Below, in pieces: positions 1-8,452 of a DNA stretch of 64,000 nt (positions within the stretch are counted from its first letter, which is position 1; each line of letters opens with the position of its first letter). The translations under genes and the position numbers were made by a program. The stretch lies in NCBI RefSeq assembly GCF_009707125.1, contig NZ_WLVL01000004.1, forward strand, positions 1 through 64,000, read 5' to 3'. The stretch is from Arsenicicoccus cauae. GTDB lineage: Bacteria > Actinomycetota > Actinomycetes > Actinomycetales > Dermatophilaceae. The notes under the pieces were generated by a model. The model had not been told where the DNA came from and searched no databases. It saw nothing but the letters and a program-made list of their open reading frames with translations.

Positions 1-1
1 C

Positions 2-118
2 TTCCCGAGCCGGCGCGTCAACGCCGACCACGATCCGAACTTGAGCATGGGCTTCGATCTTGCTCGGGAGGTACGTCTCCTCTACGTCACCTCGCCGAGA
101 GCCATCCACAGGTTCTGA
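2..118 (+). CDS. Possible 3' end of an unidentified gene entering the window
   Basis: An open frame runs from the window edge to a TGA at 116-118 and would encode the last 38 residues of a protein (ending ...SPRAIHRF). I do not recognise it. Its codons (GAT CTT GCT, GTA CGT) are less GC-rich at third positions than those of the genes that follow, so it may be chance or laterally acquired. No start is visible in the window. Confidence 0.2.
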   Translation, partial: FPSRRVNADHDPNLSMGFDLAREVRLLYVTSPRAIHRF

Positions 119-217
119 TCATTGCTCGTGGGCGACCGAGCGCGGTTCTGTCGCGTTGGCACCGGTGCGGCGTCGTGTACCGAGTGACCTTCCTGCCGAG
201 TGTCGAAGGAGAGACAC

Positions 218-1135
218 ATGTCCGAGGACGCCCACACCACCACCGTGGACCAGCTCACGCTGCAGGACCCCGTGAAGCGCTACCCGTCGATCTGGCCGCC
301 CGCCAAGGCGCTGCCCGGCACCGGGCTGGACGCCGAGATGACGCCCAAGGCCGACCTGGGCGAGAAGTCCTACCGCGGCACCGGACGCCTCGAGGGCCGC
401 AAGGCGCTCATCACCGGTGGCGACTCCGGCATCGGCGCGGCGACCGCGATCGCCTTCGCCCGCGAGGGCGCCGACGTCGTCATCACCTACCTGCCGGAGG
501 AGGAGCAGGACGCCTCGAAGGTCGCCGAGATCATCAAGGCCGAGGGTCGCACCGTGGCCACCGTGCCGGGCGACCTGCGGGACAAGGCCTTTGCCAAGAC
601 GCTCGTGGAGGAGGCCGTGCAGACCCTCGGCGGCCTGGACATCCTGGTCAACAACGGCGGCAAGCAGATCGCCACGGAGTCCTTCGACGACATCGACGAC
701 GAGCAGCTCGAGGCGACCTATGACATCAACATCCTCGCGATGTTCCGCCTCGTGCGGGCCTCCCTGCCGCACCTCCAGCCGGGCGCCACGATCATCAACA
801 CCACGTCCATCCAGGCCTACTCGCCGTCCGCGACGCTGGTCGACTACGCCTCGACCAAGGCCGCGATCAACAACTTCACCAAGGGGCTGGCCGAGCAGCT
901 GGCGCCCAAGGGGATCCGCGTCAACGCGGTGGCCCCCGGCCCGATCTGGACCCCGCTGCAGCCGTCCGGCGGGCAGCTGCCCGACGACCTGCCGGAGTTC
1001 GGCAAGTCGACGGCTCTCGGGCGCGCGGGTCAGCCGACCGAGCTCGCCCCGGCGTACGTCTTCCTCGCCTCCCCGGAGTCGAGCTACGTGATCGGGGAGA
1101 CGCTCAACGTCAACGGCGGTATGCCGACCCCCTGA
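218..1135 (+). CDS. SDR family oxidoreductase (YhdF/GSP39-like)
   Basis: A short-chain dehydrogenase/reductase of 305 residues that should reduce or oxidise a carbonyl/hydroxyl substrate with NAD(P)(H) in the cytoplasm. The Rossmann motif TGGDSGIG is at residues 66-73, NNGG (usually NNAG) near 145-148, catalytic Ser197, Tyr210 and Lys214 (YASTK), and the family C-terminus NVNGG near 297. The roughly 60-residue N-terminal extension with a WPPAK-like segment is typical of the group that includes Bacillus general stress protein 39. The ATG at 218 is preferred over the upstream GTG at 200 because GAAGGAG lies just before it. It appears monocistronic. The substrate is unknown. Confidence 0.9.
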   Translation: MSEDAHTTTVDQLTLQDPVKRYPSIWPPAKALPGTGLDAEMTPKADLGEKSYRGTGRLEGRKALITGGDSGIGAATAIAFAREGADVVITYLPEEEQDASKVAEIIKAEGRTVATVPGDLRDKAFAKTLVEEAVQTLGGLDILVNNGGKQIATESFDDIDDEQLEATYDINILAMFRLVRASLPHLQPGATIINTTSIQAYSPSATLVDYASTKAAINNFTKGLAEQLAPKGIRVNAVAPGPIWTPLQPSGGQLPDDLPEFGKSTALGRAGQPTELAPAYVFLASPESSYVIGETLNVNGGMPTP

Positions 1136-1298
1136 TCCCTGCACCCACAGCGAGATCGTGAGGGTTCGGACCAAGGATGGTGGACCAGACCCTCCCTGTC
1201 CCCCGAAGGATCATCCCGTGGGCGGCCGCCAGGTCCAGGGGTCGACGTCGTCGCGCGGCCAGGTCGGCGGTGTCGTGGGGCCTGGTCCGAGCCGTCCG

Positions 1299-1682
1299 TC
1301 AGCTGTAGGTCGGGCGCTCGCCGTTTTCGGGGTCCTCGGTGCCCTTGACGTCGGTGTCGTGGGTCGCGGGCGACCAGCTCGGGTCGCCGTGGAGCACCGT
1401 GCCGTCGTCGAGCGAGATGGTGAGGTTGGTGGCCTGGGCGATGTTCTCCGACAGGCGGTCGACCACGTGCTGGGGCTGCTCGATCCCGAGCTTGCTCAGC
1501 CGCTCGCCCAGGATCTCGGACACCGCGTGGGGGTCCCGACCGGACTGGGAGAGCTCCACCAGGTCGTTGACCAGGATGCGGCGCTGGCGCTCGTCGAGCT
1601 GCTCGAGCATCGGGGTGCTGAGGGTGACGATCGCGTCGCGGCTCTCGGCGTGCTCGTGGCCTGGCTGAAAGCTGTCGGACAT
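1299..1682 (-). CDS. Small conserved-looking hypothetical protein
   Basis: Encodes 127 residues. The ATG at 1682 follows a GGGAGG ribosome site and gives the N-terminus MSDSFQPGHEHAES. The middle is hydrophilic and helical-looking (LDERQRRILVNDLVELSQ, then a stretch rich in Glu and Leu) and the last 40 residues are acidic and probably disordered. There is no signal peptide, membrane segment or motif that I recognise. It is convergent with the SDR gene and divergent from the acetyltransferase at 1822. Confidence 0.6.
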   Translation of the reverse strand: MSDSFQPGHEHAESRDAIVTLSTPMLEQLDERQRRILVNDLVELSQSGRDPHAVSEILGERLSKLGIEQPQHVVDRLSENIAQATNLTISLDDGTVLHGDPSWSPATHDTDVKGTEDPENGERPTYS

Positions 1683-1821
1683 CGGGGCCTCCCGGGAGCC
1701 TGGGCGACGAGCCGGCTGCCCGTCTGCCATAACGTGCGTCGAGCCTAGCCCGCGCCTCGTCCCTGGCGCGCCTTGCGGGGTCAGGACGCGCACCGTCCGC
1801 AACCGGCTCTAGCGTCTCGGC

Positions 1822-2451
1822 ATGAGCTATCGCGTGGTTCCTCTCGGACCGGACACCTGGGAGCCCTTCGCCGAGCTGGTCGAGCGCAACAACGGGGTGT
1901 ACGGCGGCTGCTGGTGCATCGGCTTCCACCCCGAGTGCGGGCAGCGCATCGACCACCGCGCCGCCAAGCGCGAGCGCGTCATGACGGACGGCGCGCACGC
2001 TGCGCTCGTGATCGACCAGGACGGTCTCGCGCAGGGCTGGGCGCAGTACGGCGACCCCGAGGAGCTCGCCGGCATCAAGCACAAGCGGTCCTACGACCAG
2101 GACCCGCCGCCCGAGCCCGACTGGCGGATCACCTGCATCTACGTCGACCGCCGCCACCGCGGGCAGGGGATCGCCCGGCTCGCCCTCGGTGGCGCGCTCG
2201 AGCTCATCGCCGCGGCAGGAGGTGGCCTCGTGGAGGCCATCAGCGAGACGACCGTGGGGCGTCAGGCCCAGGGGCGGTTCCTGTTCAGCACCACCGCCGA
2301 GCTCTACGAGGACCACGACTTCCAGCGCGTGCGCCAGGTCGGCAAGCACGCCTGGATCCTCAGCCGCACCATCGCCCCTGCCCACCCGGCCCCTGGCGAC
2401 CCGGCCCCTGGCGACGTGGTGAGATCGGTGCAGGGTGCCGGTCAGTCCTGA
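1822..2451 (+). CDS. GNAT family N-acetyltransferase
   Basis: A 209-residue protein of the Gcn5-related acetyltransferase superfamily, which moves an acetyl group from acetyl-CoA to an amine. The segment YVDRRHRGQGIARLAL near residues 112-127 matches motif A, with Q/RxxGxG/A-type pyrophosphate binding (RGQGIA). The N-terminal part carries an unusual Cys/His-containing stretch, GGCWCIGFHPE near residues 29-39, seen in an actinobacterial subgroup. The start ATG is exactly six bases after TAGCGT (1810-1815), which looks like a leaderless promoter. The C-terminus contains a duplicated Pro/Ala/Gly-rich hexapeptide. The acceptor substrate cannot be told. Confidence 0.85.
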   Translation: MSYRVVPLGPDTWEPFAELVERNNGVYGGCWCIGFHPECGQRIDHRAAKRERVMTDGAHAALVIDQDGLAQGWAQYGDPEELAGIKHKRSYDQDPPPEPDWRITCIYVDRRHRGQGIARLALGGALELIAAAGGGLVEAISETTVGRQAQGRFLFSTTAELYEDHDFQRVRQVGKHAWILSRTIAPAHPAPGDPAPGDVVRSVQGAGQS

Positions 2452-2496
2452 CACCGGACCCGCACCGATCTGCCGAGCCGGGGTCGGGCGCCTAGA

Positions 2497-3090
2497 TTGG
2501 CGAGCCACGGCTCACCCAGCCCTGACTCCTGCACCTCCACCGCCCTCGCCGCGGCGCCGAGCGCGACGGCCGCTCCCGCACCTGCGTCCCAGCCGGCGTC
2601 GAAGCCCGCTCCGCCCTCCGGCCCCACGACCGGCGCGTGCGGATTCACCCCGCTCGAGGACCGCACCTACTCCACGTGGGTGGGGCTGCCGCCCGACCCC
2701 AAGAAGGCACAGACCCACGGCAAGGCCGCGGTCGTCCTGCAGACCAACCGGGGCGACATACCCCTGGTCCTCGACAAGGCCGGGGCGCCCTGCACGGTGC
2801 AGAGCTTCCTGTTCCTCATCCGGCAAAAGCTCTACGACGGCACGCTCGCCATGGCCAACGGCGGCCCGGACACCAACGGCAGCCAGTTCTTCCTCGTCTA
2901 CGAGGGCTCGCGGCTGCGACCGGACTACACCGTCTTCGGCCAGGTGACCGAGGAGGGCATGCAGGTCCTCGACCAGATCGCCGCCGGCGGGATCGACCCC
3001 GGCACCGAGGGCACGCCAGAGGACGGTGCCCCGGCGCTCACCACGGTCATCGAGCGCGCGAAGCGCACCGGGGTCGGAGCCACCCGCTGA
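2497..3090 (+). CDS. Cyclophilin-type peptidyl-prolyl isomerase homologue lacking its catalytic segment
   Basis: A 197-residue reading frame. The first 45 residues are Ala/Pro/Ser-rich. Cyclophilin similarity starts near TNRGDIPLVLDKAGAPCTVQSF and resumes with MANGGPDTNGSQFFLVY. Between KLYDGT and LAMANGG the roughly 40-residue part that normally carries the catalytic Arg and the FxxQ/GGDP region is absent, with the frame kept. The join lies between GGCACG-like repeats, consistent with a deletion. There is also no signal peptide or lipobox, unlike secreted actinobacterial relatives. TTG 2497 is the first possible start after an in-frame stop at 2494. The protein is probably inactive as an isomerase; it may be a pseudogene or a retained binding domain. 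Confidence 0.6.
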   Translation: MASHGSPSPDSCTSTALAAAPSATAAPAPASQPASKPAPPSGPTTGACGFTPLEDRTYSTWVGLPPDPKKAQTHGKAAVVLQTNRGDIPLVLDKAGAPCTVQSFLFLIRQKLYDGTLAMANGGPDTNGSQFFLVYEGSRLRPDYTVFGQVTEEGMQVLDQIAAGGIDPGTEGTPEDGAPALTTVIERAKRTGVGATR

Positions 3091-3210
3091 GGGAGAGCAC
3101 GTCGGGCACCTCCCGCGGCCCCGCGCCCGATCCGCCAAGCGTTGCGCCCGCCGAACGCCCGCGCGTCCCCCTCGGTACTGTGGCAGGACCTCAGGGGAGA
3201 GGGAACGGCC

Positions 3211-4746
3211 ATGGCAGGCAAGGCGATCAGCCGCAGGGAGGTGCTTCGGCTCGGCGCGGGGCTGAGCGCGGGAGCCGCCCTCGCCGCGTGCTCGCCCGCC
3301 CCCGACTCGGTCACCTCCGAGCTGATCCACGGCGCCACCGGCGGTGGGCTCAAGGACACCGTCGACCCGCACTTCCCGGTGACGATGCCGGACATCGCGC
3401 GGGTGCGCAGCCTGTTCGAGCCGCTGCTGCGGTTCACGCCGGACTACCGCATCGAGCCGTGCCTGGCCGAGAGCGTCGAGCACAACGCCGACGCCACCCG
3501 CTGGACCTTCCACCTGCGCGAGGGCGTGACCTTCCACGACGGGCGACCCCTCACCGCCACGGACGTCAAGGCCTCGCTCGAGCGGATGGGCGACCCCAAG
3601 AACCCCACCGCCCTGCTCAGCGACGTCGCCCCGCTCATCGACTTCCCGGCGAGCCGAGCCGTCGACCCGCACACCTACCAGCTCGTGCTCAAGCAGCCCT
3701 ACGGGATCATGGACCAGCTGCTCGCGGCCTACACCATGGGCATCGTCCCCCAGGACTTCGACCTGGCCCACCCGATCGGCACGGGCCCCTTCCGCTACGA
3801 GTCCCTCGTGCCGGGGCAGCGCTCGAGATTCCTCCGCCACGACGGCTACTGGGACCGCAAGGCCGGCGTCGACTCGCTCGTGGTCATCGACTTCACCGAC
3901 GACGCCGCCAAGGTCTCGGCGCTGCTCGCCGGCCAGGTCCACACCATCGACAACCTCCCCGCCTACCTCGCGGGGGCGATCGAGCGGCAGGGCGCGCACA
4001 CCCTCGTCTCCGAGACGGGCGGGTGGGTGCCCTTCACCATGCGCGTGGACGCCAAGCCGTTCTCCGACAACCGGGTCCGTCAGGCCATGCGCCTCATCGT
4101 GGACCGTCAGCAGCTGATCGACCAGGCGCTCAGCGGCTTCGGGCGGCTCGGCAACGACCTCTACGGCCCCTTCGACCCGGACTACCTCGGCAGCGCCCTG
4201 CCGCAGCGCCAGCAGGACATCGCCCAGGCCAGGCACCTGCTCAAAGCCGCCGGGCACGAGGGCCTCCAGGTCGAGCTGGTCACCTCCACCGCGGTCGGCA
4301 CCGGAGGCGTCGAGTCCGCCAACCTGCTCGTCCAGCAGGCCGCCAAGGCGGGCGTGCAGGTGCGCGTCACCAAGGCGGACGCCAGCACGTTCTACGGCGA
4401 GCGCTACCTGTCCTGGGTGTTCGCCCAGGACTTCTGGTCCACCCGGCTCTACCTCCCGCAGGCGATCGCGTGCGCGCTCAAGACCTCGGCCTACAACGAG
4501 ACCCACTTCGACCACCCGCGGTTCACCGAGCTGATCACCGCGGCCCGCCGCACCACCGATCCCGGGCGGCGGCGCACGCTCGTGCAGGACGCGCAGCGGA
4601 TCGAGCACGAGGAGGGCGGCCTGATCATCTGGGCGTTCGCCAACCAGGTCGACGGCTACAGCCACCAGGTCAGCGGCCTGCAGCCGGCGCGCGAGCAACC
4701 CGTCTCGGCCTACCGGTTCAACACGATCACGCTGAAGGGGAGCTGA
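3211..4746 (+). CDS. ABC transporter substrate-binding lipoprotein (peptide/nickel family 5)
   Basis: A 511-residue extracytoplasmic binding protein of SBP family 5, which delivers peptides or similar ligands to the permeases encoded next. The N-terminus has SRREVLRLGAG followed by LAAC, so it combines a twin-arginine-like signal with a lipobox; Cys29 would be lipidated. Typical family segments are visible: RWTFHLREGVTFHDGRPLTATDV, IGTGPFRYE, and VRQAMRLIVDRQQLI. GGGGAGAGGG precedes the ATG. Its TGA overlaps the next ATG (TGATG). It is the first gene of a four-gene importer operon (3211-8448). The ligand is unknown. Confidence 0.93.
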   Translation: MAGKAISRREVLRLGAGLSAGAALAACSPAPDSVTSELIHGATGGGLKDTVDPHFPVTMPDIARVRSLFEPLLRFTPDYRIEPCLAESVEHNADATRWTFHLREGVTFHDGRPLTATDVKASLERMGDPKNPTALLSDVAPLIDFPASRAVDPHTYQLVLKQPYGIMDQLLAAYTMGIVPQDFDLAHPIGTGPFRYESLVPGQRSRFLRHDGYWDRKAGVDSLVVIDFTDDAAKVSALLAGQVHTIDNLPAYLAGAIERQGAHTLVSETGGWVPFTMRVDAKPFSDNRVRQAMRLIVDRQQLIDQALSGFGRLGNDLYGPFDPDYLGSALPQRQQDIAQARHLLKAAGHEGLQVELVTSTAVGTGGVESANLLVQQAAKAGVQVRVTKADASTFYGERYLSWVFAQDFWSTRLYLPQAIACALKTSAYNETHFDHPRFTELITAARRTTDPGRRRTLVQDAQRIEHEEGGLIIWAFANQVDGYSHQVSGLQPAREQPVSAYRFNTITLKGS

Positions 4747-5777
4747 TGGGCGCCACCCTGCACACCCCTCCTCCCGCGAGCGTCGCGGTCTCGAGCCGCC
4801 GCACGCCGGCCCGGGCCTGGACCCGCTGGCTCGTCCGCCGGCTCCTGCTCGCCCTCGCCAGCCTCTGGGTCGTCTCGGTCATCGTCTTTCTCGCCACCAC
4901 CGCCCTCGGCGACCCGGTCCGCGCGATCCTCGGCAAGGACTACGCCGTCAGCCCCGAGCGCGTCGCCCAGATCCGGGAGGCGCTGCACCTGGACCAGTCG
5001 CTGCCCGAGCGCTACCTCACCTGGCTCGGTGGCCTGCTGCGTGGCGACCTCGGCACCAGCATCGCCAGCCAGCAGCCGGTCGGCGAGCTCCTCGGCGACA
5101 AGGTGGCCAACAGCGCCTTCCTCGTCCTCGTGGTCGCCCTCGTGATGGTGCCGTTGTCGCTCGGCCTCGCGATCCTCGCCGCTCGGCACCGCGGTCGCGC
5201 CGTCGACGACGTCCTGCAGGTCATGACCCTCGCCCTCGCGGGCGTGCCGGAGTTCGTGACCGGCATCCTGCTCGTCGCGCTGCTGTCCACCAGCGTCCTG
5301 CACGTCCTGCCCGCCGTCACCGTGCTGCCCGCCGGCGCGATGGTGTGGGAGCGTCCCGCGTCGCTGGTGCTGCCCGTGGCCACCCTCGTCGTCGCCGTCG
5401 TCCCCTACCTCTTCCGCATCCTGCGCTCCACGCTCGTGGAAACCCTCGACTCCGACTACGTCGAGCTCGCCCGGCTCAAGGGCATCCCCGAGGACCGGGT
5501 GCTACGGCGCCACGCCCTGCCCAACACCCTCGTCCCCACCGTCCAGGTCACGGCCCTGCAGCTGGCCTGGCTGGTCGGGGGCGTCGTCCTGGTGGAGTAC
5601 CTCTACAACTTCCCCGGCATCGGGGCGACCCTGGTCGACTCCGTCCGCAACTCGGACTACCCGATGGTGCAGGCACTCGCGATGCTCATCGCCGCCGCCT
5701 ACATCCTGCTCAACCTCCTGGCCGACGCCCTGTCGATCCTGCTGACGCCGCGCGCCCGGACGGGGATGGTCGCATGA
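4746..5777 (+). CDS. ABC transporter permease (DppB/OppB-like)
   Basis: A 343-residue inner-membrane permease of the BPD_transp_1 family and first of the two permeases of the peptide-type importer. It has a leading helix (residues about 33-53), the family periplasmic loop (PERVAQIREALHLDQSLPERYLTWL) and five further helices. The EAA-type cytoplasmic loop that docks the ATPase is visible as YVELARLKGIPEDRVLRRHALPN, in pieces of the usual consensus. Its start overlaps the previous stop by one base, so translation is probably coupled. The C-terminal ATGA overlaps the next gene. Confidence 0.93.
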   Translation: MGATLHTPPPASVAVSSRRTPARAWTRWLVRRLLLALASLWVVSVIVFLATTALGDPVRAILGKDYAVSPERVAQIREALHLDQSLPERYLTWLGGLLRGDLGTSIASQQPVGELLGDKVANSAFLVLVVALVMVPLSLGLAILAARHRGRAVDDVLQVMTLALAGVPEFVTGILLVALLSTSVLHVLPAVTVLPAGAMVWERPASLVLPVATLVVAVVPYLFRILRSTLVETLDSDYVELARLKGIPEDRVLRRHALPNTLVPTVQVTALQLAWLVGGVVLVEYLYNFPGIGATLVDSVRNSDYPMVQALAMLIAAAYILLNLLADALSILLTPRARTGMVA

Positions 5778-6649
5778 GCGCCGCCGCCACTCCCGCCGGC
5801 ACGCCCACCGGCACCCCCACCCCCACCCGCACCCGATCGCTGCTCGCCGGGCTGGCGCGCGACCCCCGCGTCGTCATCGGGACCCTCCTGACCCTGGCCG
5901 TGGTCCTGCTCGGCGTGTGCGGTCCCTGGATCGCCCCGCACGGCGAGTTCGACATCGTGGGGCGGCCGTTCACCCGCCAAGGCTCCTTCCTCGGCACCGA
6001 CTACCTCGGGCAGGACGTGCTGTCCCGGGTGCTCCACGGCGGGCGCGCCATCCTGGTCACCTCGCTCCTCGCCACCGTGCTGGGCGTGCTGGTGGGGATC
6101 TCGTACGGCGTCCTCGCCGCCTACGCGGGTGGCTGGGTCGACGAGCTGCTGATGCGGACCAACGACGTCCTCCTCGCGTTCCCGCAGATCCTCGTGGCGC
6201 TGCTCGTGCTGTCCGCCGTCAAGCAACCGGCGTGGTGGGTGGTCGTGCTGTTCGTCGGCCTCGCGCACGCCCCGCGGGTCGCCCGCGTCGCTCGTGGCGT
6301 CGCCCTGACCTACGTCCACCAGGACTTCGTGAGCGCCGCCGAGGCCATCGGCGAGCGGCGCTGGCGCATCGTGGCGACCGAGCTCGGCCCCAACCTCACG
6401 GTGCCGCTGCTCGCCGAGGCGGGGCTGCGCCTGACCTACTCCATCGGCCTCATCGCCGGCATCGGTTTCCTCGGCTTCGCCTCCGACCCGGGTGCGGCGG
6501 ACTGGGGGCAGATGACCAACGAGAACCGCCTCGGCCTGCTCGTGCAGCCGTGGGGCGTGCTCGCCCCGGTGCTGGTCATCGCGGTCTTCACCATCGGCAC
6601 CAACCTCATCGCGGACGCCCTCGGCGCCCGGGCGGCCAAGGGGGAGTGA
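5774..6649 (+). CDS. ABC transporter permease (DppC/OppC-like)
   Basis: A 291-residue permease that partners the preceding DppB-like protein. A Thr/Pro-rich leader (residues 3-20) precedes the first helix. The family segment GTDYLGQDVLSRVLHGGR near residues 74-91 and the EAA loop around DFVSAAEAIGERRWRIVATE are recognisable. It starts with ATGA overlap on the upstream gene and ends with TGATG overlap on the ATPase gene, so the three are translationally coupled. Confidence 0.93.
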   Translation: MSAAATPAGTPTGTPTPTRTRSLLAGLARDPRVVIGTLLTLAVVLLGVCGPWIAPHGEFDIVGRPFTRQGSFLGTDYLGQDVLSRVLHGGRAILVTSLLATVLGVLVGISYGVLAAYAGGWVDELLMRTNDVLLAFPQILVALLVLSAVKQPAWWVVVLFVGLAHAPRVARVARGVALTYVHQDFVSAAEAIGERRWRIVATELGPNLTVPLLAEAGLRLTYSIGLIAGIGFLGFASDPGAADWGQMTNENRLGLLVQPWGVLAPVLVIAVFTIGTNLIADALGARAAKGE

Positions 6650-8448
6650 TGGGCACCACGGCTCCGGTCTGTGTCGTCGAAGGCCTGCGCGTGGGGCTCA
6701 CGGGCCGCGGGCTCGACGTGGTGGAGGACGTCGACCTGGTCGTGGCCGCCGGCGAGGTGCTCGGCCTGGTCGGCGAGTCCGGCTCCGGCAAGACCACGAC
6801 CGGCACGGCGCTGCTGGGCTACGCGCGCAGCGGCGCGGAGATCACCGGCGGACGCCTCCACGTCGCCGGGCACGACCTGCGCTCGATGAGCTGGCAGCAG
6901 GTCCGCGCCGTGCGGGGGCTCGACGTGGGCTACGTGCCGCAGGACCCCAGCTCGGCCCTCAACCCCGCCATCCGGATCGGGGATCAGCTGCGCGAGCTGC
7001 TCGACCTGCACGCCATCGGGTCCCCGCAGGAGCGCCACGAGCGGGTCCGCGAGATCCTGCCCGAGGTCGGGCTCCCCGCCGACGAGGCCTTCCTGCGGCG
7101 CTACCCCCACCAGCTGTCCGGCGGGCAGGTGCAGCGCGTCGCGCTCGCCATGGTCTTTCTCCCGCGCCCCGCGGTGCTCGTGCTCGACGAGCCCACCACC
7201 GGTCTCGACGTCACGACCCAGGGCAAGGTCCTCGACACGCTCGCCGAGCTGTGCCGCCGCTTCGACGTGGCCGCGCTCTACGTCACCCACGACCTGTCCG
7301 TCGTCGCCACCATCGCCGACCGCGTCGCGGTGATGTATGCCGGACAGGTCGTCGAGGTCGGTGCCACGCGTGCGGTGTTCGCCGAGCCCTCCCACCCCTA
7401 CACGCGGGCGTTGCTGCGCGCCATACCGCACCTGCACAAGCCCTATGCCCTCAGCGGCATCCCCGGCCTCGCCCCCGCTCCCGGGCGCCGGCCGGACGGG
7501 TGCCGCTTCAACGACCGGTGCGAGCACGCGGTCGAGGCCTGCCGGGCCACCCAGCCAGCCCTCGTCGAGGTCTCGCGGACGGGCGGCGAGAGCCACGTCG
7601 CCCGGTGCCTGCGCGTGGACGAGCTGCCACCGTGGGACCCCGAGGACCGCGCGGTCAGCGACACCGTCCCCGACCGGGAGCGCGAGATCGTGCTGACCGT
7701 CGAGGGGCTGGACGTGAGCTATGGCCGCACCCAGGTCGTCCACGACGTCAGCTTCGACCTGGCCCGGCGCGAGATCGTCGCGCTGGTCGGGGAGTCCGGC
7801 TCCGGCAAGACCACCACCTCGCGCTGCGTCGCCGGCCTGCACCAGGACTGGGCCGGCCGGATCGAGCTCGAGGGCGAGCAGCTGGTGGCGTCCGCGCGGC
7901 GGCGCTCCCCGGATCAGCGCAAGCGGGTGCAGTACATCTTCCAGAACCCCTACCAGTCGCTGAACCCCCGCCGCACGGTCGAGCAGATCCTCACCCGACC
8001 GCTCGCGCTCTTCGGGATCGCGCGTGGCCGGGCGGCCCGCGAGCGGGCCGCCGAGCTGCTCGACCAGGTGCAGCTCGACCCCTCGCTGCTGCGGCTTCGC
8101 GTCGGCCGGCTGTCCGGCGGCGAGCGGCAGCGCGTGGCCATCGCGCGGGCGCTCGCCGCCGAGCCGGACGTCCTGGTGTGCGACGAGATCACCTCGGCGC
8201 TCGACGTGTCCATCCAGGGGTCGATCACCGCCCTGCTCGACCGGATCAAGGCAGAGCGCGGCATCTCGATGCTCTTCGTCACGCACGACCTGGCGCTCGT
8301 GCGGTCCATCGCCGACCGGATCGTCGTGCTGAGCGATGGCCGCGTCGTCGAGCAGGGGCTCACCGCGCAGGTGCTGGACCATCCGCAGGAGGCCTACACG
8401 CGCGAGCTGCTGGCCCACACCCCGCAGCTGGCCAAGGCGTTCGGCTGA
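6649..8448 (+). CDS. Dual ABC ATPase of the peptide-type importer (DppD-DppF fusion)
   Basis: A 599-residue protein with two complete nucleotide-binding domains in one chain, replacing the separate DppD and DppF of other systems. The first has Walker A GESGSGKTTTG near residue 43, signature LSGGQ near 155 and Walker B VLVLDEPTTGLD. The second has GESGSGKTTTS near 380, LSGGERQR near 488 and VLVCDEITSALD. Between them is the oligopeptide-transporter C-terminal motif with conserved cysteines (CRFNDRCEHAVEAC, residues about 285-300). It is the last gene of the operon and ends 4 bases from the convergent acyltransferase gene. Confidence 0.94.
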   Translation: MGTTAPVCVVEGLRVGLTGRGLDVVEDVDLVVAAGEVLGLVGESGSGKTTTGTALLGYARSGAEITGGRLHVAGHDLRSMSWQQVRAVRGLDVGYVPQDPSSALNPAIRIGDQLRELLDLHAIGSPQERHERVREILPEVGLPADEAFLRRYPHQLSGGQVQRVALAMVFLPRPAVLVLDEPTTGLDVTTQGKVLDTLAELCRRFDVAALYVTHDLSVVATIADRVAVMYAGQVVEVGATRAVFAEPSHPYTRALLRAIPHLHKPYALSGIPGLAPAPGRRPDGCRFNDRCEHAVEACRATQPALVEVSRTGGESHVARCLRVDELPPWDPEDRAVSDTVPDREREIVLTVEGLDVSYGRTQVVHDVSFDLARREIVALVGESGSGKTTTSRCVAGLHQDWAGRIELEGEQLVASARRRSPDQRKRVQYIFQNPYQSLNPRRTVEQILTRPLALFGIARGRAARERAAELLDQVQLDPSLLRLRVGRLSGGERQRVAIARALAAEPDVLVCDEITSALDVSIQGSITALLDRIKAERGISMLFVTHDLALVRSIADRIVVLSDGRVVEQGLTAQVLDHPQEAYTRELLAHTPQLAKAFG

Positions 8449-8452
8449 GCGC

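Noticed and set aside
60-275. Short plus-strand ORF at the window start
   Set aside because: It overlaps the SDR start and has Arg/Ser/Pro-rich shadow composition without a ribosome site.
2637-4740. Long plus-strand frame ahead of the permease
   Set aside because: It overlaps the substrate-binding protein in another frame; its N-terminal part is Arg/Pro/His-rich shadow and only the permease from 4746 is real.
6436-8418. Minus-strand frame of 660 codons
   Set aside because: It is antisense to the double ATPase gene, whose Walker and signature motifs are intact.
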